64,000 nucleotides of DNA, taken from positions 558,001-622,000 of the forward strand of contig NZ_JAUYGV010000001.1 in the NCBI RefSeq assembly GCF_030690345.1. The letters are read 5' to 3'. This document shows positions 43,993 through 52,932 of the stretch, piece by piece. The translations under genes and the position numbers were made by a program. Below the pieces are notes generated by a model. It saw nothing but the letters and a program-made list of their open reading frames with translations. It was not told the DNA's origin and searched no databases. This DNA comes from Rheinheimera sp. (GTDB taxonomy: Bacteria > Pseudomonadota > Gammaproteobacteria > Enterobacterales > Alteromonadaceae). Every line of letters begins with the position of its first letter. Positions within the stretch are counted from its first letter, which is position 1.

Positions 43993-44076
43993 AGTTAGCA
44001 GGTTGGGGAAAAACAATGGCGCTACCTTAGCATAAGGCAGCGCCATTGGGTCAACTGTTCACTGTATCAGCACAGT

Positions 44077-47000
44077 TCAGAGCAGCCCCTCTTGGGTATC
44101 CAAATGTTCCTGACGGTGATGCTCAGCAATTTCATCGGCTAACTGCTGTTTAGAGCGCTGCTCGCGAATACGCCGCTCGGTTAACCAGAAGAAAAACAAC
44201 GGCACAAAGAACACTGCAAGGAAGGTTGCTGCCATCATGCCGCCCATAACCCCGGTACCCACGCTGTGCCGGGCTCCGGCACCGGCGCCGCTGCTAAACG
44301 CCAGTGGCACTACGCCGAGAATAAACGCCAGTGAGGTCATAATAATCGGCCTGAACCGCAACCGTGCCGCTTCCAGGGCCGCAGTACCGGTGCTCCAGCC
44401 CTGCTGCGTTTTCATCAGCGCATATTCCACTATTAAGATGGCGTTTTTTGCCGCTAAGCCAAGCAAGGTGACCAGGCCAATCTGAAAGTACACATCACTG
44501 GTTAAGCCGGCAATCCACACCGCCACCAGAGCGCCGAAAATACCAAACGGCATCGCCAGCAACACCGATAACGGCAGCGACCATTTCTCATACAAGGCAG
44601 CCAAAATCAGGAATACCATCACCACCGCCATACCCAACGCCAGCCCGGTGGTACCGCCACTGCGTTTTTCCTGGAAGGCACTGCCGGTCCAGTCGTAGCT
44701 GATGTCCGGTGGCAACATGGTATTGGCAATCCGCTCCACCTCAGCAATAGCCTGGCCCGAGCTGTAACCCGGCGCAGCATTACCCAGCAGTTTTACCGCC
44801 GGCAGGTTGTTGTAGCGTTCCATATTGTCCGGCCCCGAGCTGTACTGAATATTCGCCAGCGCTGACATCGGGATCATCTCACCGCTTTGGCTTTTAACAT
44901 AAATATGCTTAATGTCTTCCGGCTTCATCCGAAACTCAGCATCCGCCGACATCAGCACCTGCCAGGCACGGCCATACTTATTAAAGTCGTTAACGTAGTA
45001 AGTACCCAAAGTACCGGCCAGGGTATTAAAGGCATCATTTACCGGCACGCCCAGCGCCTTGGCGCGTTCACGGTCCAGGTCTACTTTCAGCTGCGGCGTA
45101 TTGGGCCGCCACAGCGTTTGCACTCCGGCCAGCACCGGGCTTTGTGCTGCCGCGCCCTGCATGATGCCCATGGCTTCGGCCAGTTTTTCTGCACCACCGT
45201 CACCACGGTTTTGCAGATAAAACTCAAAGCCGCCGGTATTACCCAAACCAAAAATAGGTGGCGGGTTAAACGCCAGTACCAGGGCTTCATTAATATTGGC
45301 GGTTTTCATAAACAGTTCGTTCACCAGATCACTGGCACTGATATCGCGCTCGCTCCAATCTTGCTGCGTAACAAAGATCGTCGCGGCACTGTTTTTATAG
45401 CCGCCGCCGATAAAGTCGAAACCAGCGAAGCTGATCACATCTTTGTTGGCAGGATTAGAACGAATAGCGGCGATCACCTCGTCGGTAACACGCTGGGTAC
45501 GCTCCAGCGACGCGCCGTCCGGTAAAAAAATCGCTGCTATATAAAAGCCCTGATCTTCATCAGGTACCAATGAACCGGGCGTGGCCTGCCACAGCCCTGC
45601 AGTGATAAAAATCATGCCGCCTACCAGCAGCAGTGCCAGCAAGCCACGGCGTAAGAAAAACCCTACCGTCGCCACATATTTGCCGGTAATGCGCCGGAAA
45701 AAATCGTTAAACCAGAGGAAAAACTTCGCCGTTTGCTTGTGTTCATGGCGCAAAATGGCGACACACAATGCCGGTGTCATTACCAGCGCCACCACACCGG
45801 ACAAACTGACGGCAATGGAGATCGTTACTGCAAACTGGCGGAATAACTCGCCGGTTAAACCGCCTAAAAATGCGATCGGCACAAACACCGCACACAGCAC
45901 CATCACTATTGCCACTACCGGGCCGGACACTTCCTGCATCGCTTTAATGGCCGCATCGCGCGCCGACAAATGCTCTTCGTGCATAATGCGTTCAACGTTT
46001 TCCAGTACCACTATGGCATCGTCTACTACGATACCAATTGACAGCACCATACCAAATAACGTCAGGGTATTGATGGAATACCCCAGCATATACAAGCCGG
46101 CAAAGGTACCCAGTAAAGAGATAGGCACCGCCAGTATCGGAATTAAAGTAGCGCGCCAGTTCTGCAGGAATAAGTACACCACCAGGAACACCAGCAACAT
46201 GGCTTCAACCAGGGTTTTTACCACTTCACTGATTGACACTTCAACAAAACGCGTGGTGTCATAAGGGGTGGCCTGCGCCAGGCCGCTGGGGAAACGTTCG
46301 GCTAATTCGGCCACGGTACGGTTAACTTCGGCCGCCACATCCAGCGCATTGGCACCGGGCTGCAGAAAAATACCCACCAGGGTAGATGACTGGCCATTGT
46401 ACTGGCCGATAAAGTCGTAATCGCGCGAGCCCAGCTCAACCCGGGCAATGTCTTTGATCCGCAGCGTACTGCCGTCGGGGTTAGCGCGGATAATCACATT
46501 TTCAAACTCTTCCACGCTGGAAAAACGGCCCTGTGCCGTTACCGTATACACCATATCCTGGGCAGCAGCGGCCGTGGGCGTAGCGCCAATTTTACCGGCG
46601 GCAAACTGGGCGTTTTGCTCACTCAGCGCCGCAGCAATTTCCGGTACGGTAATTTTCAGTTGGCTCATTTGATCCGGCCGCAGCCAAATGCGCATGGCAT
46701 AGTCTTTAGCACCGAAAATCTGCACATTGGTGGTGCCGGGAATGCGCTTTAGCCGGTCCAGCACGTTTAGGGTGACATAGTTTGAGGTCCATAAATCATC
46801 GCGGCTGCCATCAGGCGAATAAAACGCCTGTACCTGCAAAAAGCTGGATGAGCCCTTCTCTACCGTAATGCCCTGGCGGCGTACTTCTTCCGGCAAGCGC
46901 GCTTCTACCTTGCTAACGCGGTTATTCACGTTAACTGCGGCCTGATCTACATCGGTACCAATTTCAAAGGTAATAAAAATGGTGGTAACGCCGGAGCTGG

Positions 47001-47250
47001 TAGAGGTAGATGACATATACATCATGCCTTCCACCCCGGTAATGGCGTTTTCCAACGGTGCCGCCACTGTTTGCTCCAGCACTTCTGACGACGCGCCCGG
47101 GTACATTGCCATCACCTGTACCACCGGCGGCGCAATTTCAGGGTACTGCGCTACCGGCAGGCTGCGCATGGCAGCTAAACCAGCCAAACATATAAAAATA
47201 CCTATCACAAAAGCAAAAATAGGCCTGTCGATAAAATAACGGGAGAACAT
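44077..47250 (-). CDS. AcrB-type RND multidrug efflux permease
   Basis: The 1057-residue HAE1-family permease is very close to AcrB/MexB in layout. The N-terminus is 'MFSRYFIDRPIFAFVIGIFICLAGLAA'. The TM4 proton relay is 'GIVVDDAIVVLENVERIMHEE'. The hydrophobic trap region and 'GVATSTSSGV'-like segment (here 'MSSTSTSSGVTTIFITFEIGTD') are present, as is the C-terminal 'ARLRFRPIIMTSLAFILGVVPLAFSSGAGAGARHSVGTGVMGG' signature (positions about 44240-44370). It lies 18 bp downstream of its adaptor gene. No TolC or TetR gene is adjacent. The likely role is efflux of lipophilic drugs, dyes or bile-salt-like compounds. Confidence 0.95.
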   Translation of the reverse strand: MFSRYFIDRPIFAFVIGIFICLAGLAAMRSLPVAQYPEIAPPVVQVMAMYPGASSEVLEQTVAAPLENAITGVEGMMYMSSTSTSSGVTTIFITFEIGTDVDQAAVNVNNRVSKVEARLPEEVRRQGITVEKGSSSFLQVQAFYSPDGSRDDLWTSNYVTLNVLDRLKRIPGTTNVQIFGAKDYAMRIWLRPDQMSQLKITVPEIAAALSEQNAQFAAGKIGATPTAAAAQDMVYTVTAQGRFSSVEEFENVIIRANPDGSTLRIKDIARVELGSRDYDFIGQYNGQSSTLVGIFLQPGANALDVAAEVNRTVAELAERFPSGLAQATPYDTTRFVEVSISEVVKTLVEAMLLVFLVVYLFLQNWRATLIPILAVPISLLGTFAGLYMLGYSINTLTLFGMVLSIGIVVDDAIVVLENVERIMHEEHLSARDAAIKAMQEVSGPVVAIVMVLCAVFVPIAFLGGLTGELFRQFAVTISIAVSLSGVVALVMTPALCVAILRHEHKQTAKFFLWFNDFFRRITGKYVATVGFFLRRGLLALLLVGGMIFITAGLWQATPGSLVPDEDQGFYIAAIFLPDGASLERTQRVTDEVIAAIRSNPANKDVISFAGFDFIGGGYKNSAATIFVTQQDWSERDISASDLVNELFMKTANINEALVLAFNPPPIFGLGNTGGFEFYLQNRGDGGAEKLAEAMGIMQGAAAQSPVLAGVQTLWRPNTPQLKVDLDRERAKALGVPVNDAFNTLAGTLGTYYVNDFNKYGRAWQVLMSADAEFRMKPEDIKHIYVKSQSGEMIPMSALANIQYSSGPDNMERYNNLPAVKLLGNAAPGYSSGQAIAEVERIANTMLPPDISYDWTGSAFQEKRSGGTTGLALGMAVVMVFLILAALYEKWSLPLSVLLAMPFGIFGALVAVWIAGLTSDVYFQIGLVTLLGLAAKNAILIVEYALMKTQQGWSTGTAALEAARLRFRPIIMTSLAFILGVVPLAFSSGAGAGARHSVGTGVMGGMMAATFLAVFFVPLFFFWLTERRIREQRSKQQLADEIAEHHRQEHLDTQEGLL

Positions 47251-47268
47251 ATGCTTGATCCTTGCCTG

Positions 47269-48450
47269 TTAGCCTTTAGCCGCGGTATCTTGCGCCAGTT
47301 GCACCGGCATGCCCGGGAAGAAAATACGCGCCATACCTTCGGTGATCACCACATCACCGGCTTTAAGGCCGCTTTTAATGACCCAGCCATTGTCGCCGTT
47401 TAACTTCACCCATTCCCCCACTTCTACCGGTGCCGGCAGGGCGACTTTGCCACCCTGCTCACCGTCGGCCAGCACATAGACAAACTTACCGCTGCCACCG
47501 TCCAGTACGGCTTTTTGTGGCACCACTATGGCGTTATGCCGCACGGCACCTTCCAGTTGAATACGGACAAACTGGCCCGGACGCAGTAATAAATCGGGGT
47601 TGGCAATTTCTGCTTTCATCTCGCTGGTGCCGGTTTGGCTGTTAATGCGTACGTCAGAAAAATCGACCACGCCGGTTTGGTCATATACCTCACCGTTGGC
47701 CAGCAGCTTTACCTGCCACTGCTGCGGCAGGTCTACCGCACCATTTTTTGCTTCGCCACGCAGTTGCAGTTGGTCACGCTCTGCAACCGAAAAGCGCACA
47801 TACATCGGGTTTAATTGCGTGACGTTAGTCAGCAGTAGCTCCGGCCCCGGCACCAAAGTGCCTTCAGATACCAGTTCTCGGCTAACCACACCGGCGATAG
47901 GCGAGCGCACTTCGGTGTAATTCAGCTGTAACTGCGCCTGCTGCAAAATAGCTTCCGCGGTTTTCACATCTGCTTTGGCTACATCAACGGCAGATAAGGC
48001 ATCATCATAATTTTGCTGTGATACCGCGCCGTCTTTACTCAGTTGCTCCAGGCGTTTTAACGTGCGTCCGGCTTGGGCCTGACGCGCCTGCGCTGCGGCC
48101 AATTCTGCTTTATTGCGGTTAACCGCAGCCTGATACGGCGCCGCATCCAGGCTAAACAAGCTTTGCTCTGCTGTTACCGTGGCGCCTTCGTTAAAGTTAC
48201 GCTGTTCTAAAATGCCGGATACCCGGGCGCGAATTTCTACCTCGCGTGAGCCGGCCAGTAATGCCGGTGATTCAATTAACAAAGGTACGCTTTGCGGGGT
48301 AACCGTCAGCACATTTACGGTGGCCGGTGGCATGCCAGCCATGCCGGGATCGGCTGCAGCAGAGGGCTCAGAACAACCGGCTAACCCGGCTAACGAAAAC
48401 AGCACAGCGCCGGCTAAAACCGTACGCGAACAGAATGACTTGCTTGTCAT
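47269..48450 (-). CDS. AcrA-type RND adaptor lipoprotein
   Basis: The protein has 393 residues from ATG 48450, with AGGTG 7 bases upstream. The lipoprotein signal 'VLFSLAGLAGC' has Cys26. The adaptor domains are 'EIRARVSGILEQRNFNEGATV' (lipoyl half), a coiled-coil hairpin (about 110-165, 'ELAAAQARQAQAGRTLKRLEQL'), 'VRSPIAGVVSRELVSEGTLV' (second lipoyl half), a beta-barrel and a membrane-proximal domain. It forms an operon with the AcrB-type permease downstream. The upstream 267 bp contain an isolated palindrome CCGATCGG (48579-48586) but no obvious regulator gene. Confidence 0.94.
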   Translation of the reverse strand: MTSKSFCSRTVLAGAVLFSLAGLAGCSEPSAAADPGMAGMPPATVNVLTVTPQSVPLLIESPALLAGSREVEIRARVSGILEQRNFNEGATVTAEQSLFSLDAAPYQAAVNRNKAELAAAQARQAQAGRTLKRLEQLSKDGAVSQQNYDDALSAVDVAKADVKTAEAILQQAQLQLNYTEVRSPIAGVVSRELVSEGTLVPGPELLLTNVTQLNPMYVRFSVAERDQLQLRGEAKNGAVDLPQQWQVKLLANGEVYDQTGVVDFSDVRINSQTGTSEMKAEIANPDLLLRPGQFVRIQLEGAVRHNAIVVPQKAVLDGGSGKFVYVLADGEQGGKVALPAPVEVGEWVKLNGDNGWVIKSGLKAGDVVITEGMARIFFPGMPVQLAQDTAAKG

Positions 48451-48681
48451 AAAAGCACCTTTGAGCTGGCCGGTGTCCGTACCGGGCAATAAGACAGGCG
48501 CCGGCAGGTTCACAGGGTATTGTTATGCAATAAACAGCGGTAATAAGAATGGATCGCAGTAAAATAACATATTTTTTACCGATCGGAATGGAATAAATAT
48601 GAAGAATTGTAAAAAAATGTGCCCGCCGCATCCGGGTCGCAAGCTGTTGTTTGTTAGCACTAACTCTATTGCAGCGGTAAA

Positions 48682-48707
48682 AAAATGCCGGCGCAGGCCG
48701 GCATTTT
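48682..48707. terminator. bidirectional terminator after secF
   Basis: AAAATGCCGGC, loop GCAG and GCCGGCATTTT lie 11 bp beyond the secF stop (minus strand), with an extra A-run to the left that gives a U-run on the minus transcript. Confidence 0.88.
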
Positions 48708-48717
48708 GCAGTACAGA

Positions 48718-49665
48718 TTACGGCTGGCCGTGGCCGTTTTCGCCATCCACCTCTATCGGCAGCGGCGGCAACATATCTTCCCTGCTGATGCCGAGAATTT
48801 CGGCAATGGCGCTGGCGACATAAATTGACGAGTACGTGCCCACCGCAATGCCGAACAACAGCGCGGTAGCAAAACCATGGATCAGCGCCCCGCCCAGATA
48901 AAACAGCACTACCAGCACCAAAATGGTGGTTAACGAGGTAATAACGGTGCGGTTAAGTGTGGAGGTAATGGCCGTATTGATCACCTCCGCCGTGCTGCCG
49001 TCACGCAATTTGCGAAAGGTTTCACGAATGCGGTCAAACACCACTATAGTATCGTTAATCGAGTAACCTATCAGCGCCAAAATGGCCGCCAGCACGGTTA
49101 AGTCAAACTCCAACTGCAGTACAGAGAACAGCCCCAGCGTCAGGATCACGTCATGTGCCAGCGCCGCAACGGCACCTACCGATAAGCGCCATTCAAAACG
49201 CATCGCCACATACAGCAAAATACCGACCAGCGCGGCTAACATGGCCAGGCCGCCGTCTTGCTTTAACTCTTCGCCTACGCTGGGGCCGACAAACTCCACC
49301 CGACGCATGGTTACTGGTTCTGCTTGTTGTGCATTCAGCGCCTGCAATACCGTATCACCTACCACCGCTTGGGCAATATCGGGCCGCAGCGGTATACGGA
49401 TCAGCACATCGCGACTGGTGCCAAACAGCTGCACTACCGCATCACCATAGCCGGCACCATCCAGCGTTTGCCGCACGGCAACGAGATCCGCCGGTTGGGC
49501 AAAACCGGCTTCAATGACGGTACCGCCGGTAAAATCCAACCCCCAGTTAATACCGTTCAGGGCAAAAGAGCCCAGCGAGCCAACTAACAGCAGCATGGAT
49601 AACAGCACCGCCGGCCATTTCAGCCGCATAAAATTCAGTGGCCGGGTAAAGCTAAATACCTGCAT
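48718..49665 (-). CDS. secF: protein translocase subunit SecF (stand-alone paralogue)
   Basis: The protein has 315 residues from ATG 49665, with AAGGAG 7 bases upstream. SecF is the inner-membrane partner of SecD that uses the proton gradient to help preprotein translocation. Visible marks are 'GINWGLDFTGGTVIE' (conserved first periplasmic segment), 'VEFVGPSVGEEL', and the RND-like TM bundle with 'LIGYSINDTIVVFDRIRE' containing the relay Asp and Arg. It lies 10 bp downstream of secD. Usual SecDF operons carry yajC and tgt upstream; neither is here, so this may be a second copy in the genome. Confidence 0.92.
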   Translation of the reverse strand: MQVFSFTRPLNFMRLKWPAVLLSMLLLVGSLGSFALNGINWGLDFTGGTVIEAGFAQPADLVAVRQTLDGAGYGDAVVQLFGTSRDVLIRIPLRPDIAQAVVGDTVLQALNAQQAEPVTMRRVEFVGPSVGEELKQDGGLAMLAALVGILLYVAMRFEWRLSVGAVAALAHDVILTLGLFSVLQLEFDLTVLAAILALIGYSINDTIVVFDRIRETFRKLRDGSTAEVINTAITSTLNRTVITSLTTILVLVVLFYLGGALIHGFATALLFGIAVGTYSSIYVASAIAEILGISREDMLPPLPIEVDGENGHGQP

Positions 49666-49675
49666 ACAACGCTCC

Positions 49676-51529
49676 TTATACCGGCAGTGACTGCAAACGG
49701 CGGCCACCCCAAATTAAGTTAACCAACAGCCGTGTGCCGACTACCGCAGTAAAAATCGACGTTAAAATGCCGATTGCCAGGGTAACCGCAAAACCTTTTA
49801 CCGGCCCGCTGCCAATACCAAACAGCACCAACGCCACTAATAAGGTGGTTATGTTGGAATCGGCAATAGTGGCAAAGGCACGGTCGTAGCCCAAATGGAT
49901 GGCTTGCTGCACCGACTTACCCTCCGCCAGCTCCTCGCGGATCCGCTCAAAAATAAGCACATTGGCATCTACTGCCATGCCCACCGTTAATACAATGCCG
50001 GCCATGCCGGGTAAGGTTAAGGTGGCCCCAGGGATCAACGACAACAGCCCGATGATCAACACCAGATTGGCCAGCAGTGCCACATTGGCCACCATGCCAA
50101 AGGCCTTGTAATACACCGCCATAAATACCAGCACCGCCGCCATACCCCAGCCGATAGCGGTAAGGCCCAGGCTGATATTTTCCTGGCCCAGGCTGGGCCC
50201 TATGGTGCGCTCTTCAATAATTTGCACCGGTGCTATCAGCGCCCCGGCGCGTAATAACGTGGCCAGGTTTTGTGCTTCAGCCGATGTGTTAATGCCGGTG
50301 ATGGAAAAATCGCGGCCTAACCGCATGGTGATGGTAGCGTCATTAATCACTTCCTGCTGTTTCAACAGTACGCGGTTGCCATCAGCCGCTATCTCAGTGC
50401 CGGGTTTGTACTCAGTAAACACCGACGCCATACGCCGGCCCACAGCATCTTTACTGGCCGCGGACAGCATAGCGCCGCCTTTGGCATCCAGCTTAATCAG
50501 CACCTGCGGCCGACTGTATTCGTCATAACCCGAACTGGCACCGGTAATATGATCGCCGGTCAGCATAATGCGTTTTTCCAGCAATACCGGCCGGCCATCG
50601 CGGCTGTAAAACAGCGACGATCCCACCGGAGCTCTGCCGGCTATAGCAGCACCGATATCACCTTCGGTATCCACCAGACGAAATTCCAGCGAGGCGGTGG
50701 CGCCGAGAATTTCTTTTGCCTGCGCCGTATCCTGTACACCAGGTAGCTGCACTACTATGCGGTCTGCGCCCTGGCGCTGCACTAAGGGTTCGGCTACGCC
50801 AATTTCATTGACGCGGTTGCGGATAATGGTAATGTTTTGCTCCAGCGCGTAGTCACGGATCTCTTTAATGCGCAGCTCACTGATCCCAACCTGTAAGCTC
50901 GTCTCGTCGGCGCTGAGGCTGAATACCAGCTCGCGGTCGCGCTGTTTCAGCAGTGCTTCGGCTTTGGTTACATCCTCTGCCGAGCGCAGCAACAACTGCA
51001 CCTGGCCTGCGACCGGGTCGGCCTGAATACTGCGATAACGGATATTGTTTTCACGCAAATCGGCGCGAAAGCTTTGCTGCATATCGGTAAGGTTTTTCTC
51101 CAGCGCCGCGTTAATATCTACCGCCAGTAAAAAATGCACGCCACCGCGTAAGTCCAGCCCCAGTTTCATCGGGCTGGCGCCGATAGCGGCAAGCCAGTGC
51201 GGGGTGGCCGGAGCCAGGTTCAGCGCCGTTATATAATTGGCTCCCAGCTCTCTATTGGCAATTTCACGCGCCTGCAGCTGCGCTTCGGTACTGTTAAAGC
51301 GCGCCAGCAACTGGCCGTTGCTAAGCTCAAGCGATTTTACCGTTATGCCCTGTGCAGTGAAACTGTGCTGCAGTTGCTGCCGTGTTTGCTCTGTTACCAC
51401 GCCGCCGCGGCTGGCGCTGATATGTAAGGCCGGGTCTTCCGGGTATAAGTTTGGCAAGGCGTACAGCAGCGCCAGTAATAGTAAGCCCGGCACCAGGATA
51501 TAGCGCCAAAGCGGGTTTTTGTTCAACAT
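49676..51529 (-). CDS. secD: protein translocase subunit SecD (stand-alone paralogue)
   Basis: The protein has 617 residues from ATG 51529, with AAGGAAC upstream. The first helix is 'WRYILVPGLLLLALLYALPNLY'. The periplasmic P1 domain starts with 'GLDLRGGVHFLLAVD', and 'NRVNEIGVAEPLVQRQGADRIVVQLPG' is the conserved P1 core. The TM bundle contains 'GMAVDANVLIFERIREEL' with the proton-relay Asp. It forms a two-gene operon with secF. yajC is absent. A small secreted protein gene (51620-51937) lies 90 bp upstream. Confidence 0.94.
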   Translation of the reverse strand: MLNKNPLWRYILVPGLLLLALLYALPNLYPEDPALHISASRGGVVTEQTRQQLQHSFTAQGITVKSLELSNGQLLARFNSTEAQLQAREIANRELGANYITALNLAPATPHWLAAIGASPMKLGLDLRGGVHFLLAVDINAALEKNLTDMQQSFRADLRENNIRYRSIQADPVAGQVQLLLRSAEDVTKAEALLKQRDRELVFSLSADETSLQVGISELRIKEIRDYALEQNITIIRNRVNEIGVAEPLVQRQGADRIVVQLPGVQDTAQAKEILGATASLEFRLVDTEGDIGAAIAGRAPVGSSLFYSRDGRPVLLEKRIMLTGDHITGASSGYDEYSRPQVLIKLDAKGGAMLSAASKDAVGRRMASVFTEYKPGTEIAADGNRVLLKQQEVINDATITMRLGRDFSITGINTSAEAQNLATLLRAGALIAPVQIIEERTIGPSLGQENISLGLTAIGWGMAAVLVFMAVYYKAFGMVANVALLANLVLIIGLLSLIPGATLTLPGMAGIVLTVGMAVDANVLIFERIREELAEGKSVQQAIHLGYDRAFATIADSNITTLLVALVLFGIGSGPVKGFAVTLAIGILTSIFTAVVGTRLLVNLIWGGRRLQSLPV

Positions 51530-51619
51530 GGTTGTTCCTTCACATAGACTTAGCCGGTACAGCTTTGCCATACCGGATAAGCAAAAACACAGGCAGCTAT
51601 GCTGCCGCGGGTTTTGGGT

Positions 51620-51937
51620 TTAACGTGAAGAAAACAGCGGTGGCGCCCGTGCTTGCGGACTGGTAAGAACTTGGCTGTTAACCGGCGTTACCGGGCTAAC
51701 AGTTACTATGGAAGTGCCATAGTGCGCCACATTAAGCGCTGCCGGTAGCAACGCGGCCGGTGGGGCATCATCCGCATCCGGCGTGACACTCAAAAGTGCT
51801 TGCGGCAACGCCGGCGATATAGCATACAGCTGGCTGTCGGCCAATGGTGATAAGCGCACATCGTGCACGGCAAAGGCTTGCGGCGTACACAATAAACTCA
51901 GATAAAACAGTATGGCGACACTACTCAGCCAGCGCAT
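51620..51937 (-). CDS. small secreted protein, unknown function
   Basis: The 105-residue protein has a signal peptide 'WLSSVAILFYLSLLCTPQAFA' followed by a mature region of about 80 residues rich in Pro, Ala, Val and Ser, without Cys. No family recognised. It is the gene immediately upstream of the secD-secF pair on the same strand (90-bp gap), so it may share their transcript and could be a substrate or sensor. The real signal peptide supports it being a gene, but the composition is low-complexity. Confidence 0.5.
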   Translation of the reverse strand: MRWLSSVAILFYLSLLCTPQAFAVHDVRLSPLADSQLYAISPALPQALLSVTPDADDAPPAALLPAALNVAHYGTSIVTVSPVTPVNSQVLTSPQARAPPLFSSR

Positions 51938-52021
51938 AACACCTCATTGCCACTATCAGCTGCGATCTGCAAGGCAGTACAGCGTTCAGGCATAATGGGC
52001 ACTATTGTGTTACAGCACAAG

Positions 52022-52050
52022 CCCCGGCGACAGAAAATTTGTCGCCGGGG
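52022..52050. terminator. strong hairpin downstream of the YebE-like gene
   Basis: CCCCGGCGACA (52022-52032) and TGTCGCCGGGG (52040-52050) form a perfect 11-bp stem. GTCAAA/TTTGAC (52063-52079) forms a second small hairpin. Both lie downstream of the minus-strand gene ending at 52104. There is no long T-run. Confidence 0.6.
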
Positions 52051-52103
52051 TCCGGTTTACGCGTCAAAGCCGGTTTGACAGTAAAGCAGGTTGGATATGT
52101 TAG

Positions 52104-52784
52104 TTAAGCTGCCGCTTGTCTGGCTTGTTGCTCCAGCTCAGCTTTTAATGCCGGCTCCAGCTTTAATTGCCGTGCCAGTTCGGTTAAGTAGCTGCGTTCC
52201 ATAAAGTTTTCTTCGTCTACCACCAATACGCTGGCCAGATACATTTCCGCCGCCATTTCGTGAGTCGTAGCGCTTTGGGCAATTTCTGCCGGATCCAGCG
52301 GTTTTTTCAGTTCGTTATCAAACCAGCGCTGCAGCTCGCCGTCGCTGGTTAGCCGGGCTATTTCGTTATCAATCAGTTCACGCTCACGCTCATCAATATG
52401 GCCATCGGCTTTTGCCGCAGCAATAATAGCGCGAAAAATAGCATGGCTGTGCTGTTCGGCCTGCGGCGCCGGCAAGCGATCTATAGTTTGCGGCTGGGCC
52501 TGAGACACAGCACTGCCCTGCTGTTGCTGCCAGTTACTGTAGGCCTTATACGCCACCACGCCCAGCGCGGCCAAACCACCGTAGGTGAGGATCTTGCCAC
52601 CCATTTTGCGGCCCTTTTTACTGCCCAGCAGCAAGCCCAAAGCGCCGCCACCCAGCGCAGCGCCGGCTTTACCGGATAACAAGCCGCCCAAACCACCGCT
52701 GCTTAGCCCACTGTTGCCGGTACCCGACAGTAACTGCGAACCCTGTTGCAATAACTGATCCAGCAATCCTTTTGTATTCATCAT
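52104..52784 (-). CDS. DUF533/TerB-like membrane protein (YebE-like)
   Basis: The 226-residue protein has a low-complexity Gly/Leu/Ser-rich N-terminus (about 1-50, 'SSGGLGGLLSGKAGAALGGG'), one hydrophobic segment (about 64-80, 'KILTYGGLAALGVVAYKAY') and a C-terminal TerB-like helical domain (about 110-222, 'IFRAIIAAAKADGHIDERERELID'). This is the layout of E. coli YebE, a conserved inner-membrane protein of unknown function linked to envelope stress. The start ATG is 52784, or 52781 one codon inside. It is monocistronic. Confidence 0.85.
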   Translation of the reverse strand: MMNTKGLLDQLLQQGSQLLSGTGNSGLSSGGLGGLLSGKAGAALGGGALGLLLGSKKGRKMGGKILTYGGLAALGVVAYKAYSNWQQQQGSAVSQAQPQTIDRLPAPQAEQHSHAIFRAIIAAAKADGHIDERERELIDNEIARLTSDGELQRWFDNELKKPLDPAEIAQSATTHEMAAEMYLASVLVVDEENFMERSYLTELARQLKLEPALKAELEQQARQAAA

Positions 52785-52932
52785 CTTGCCTCTTAATATT
52801 TATATCCATTGCTCAGACTCTGTTCACTACAAAAAATTCCATCAAAACGCTCTGTCACCCTGCACCCTGTCATCTTAATGTCATCTGCCATTAACAAAAT
52901 AGGTGCCTCAAAACTATAAGGAAAATCAGAGA

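Noticed and set aside
48599-48823. Plus-strand frame starting ATGAAGAATTGT between the AcrA-type gene and secF.
   Set aside because: It runs through the secF terminator and into secF antisense, with no RBS and no family pattern.
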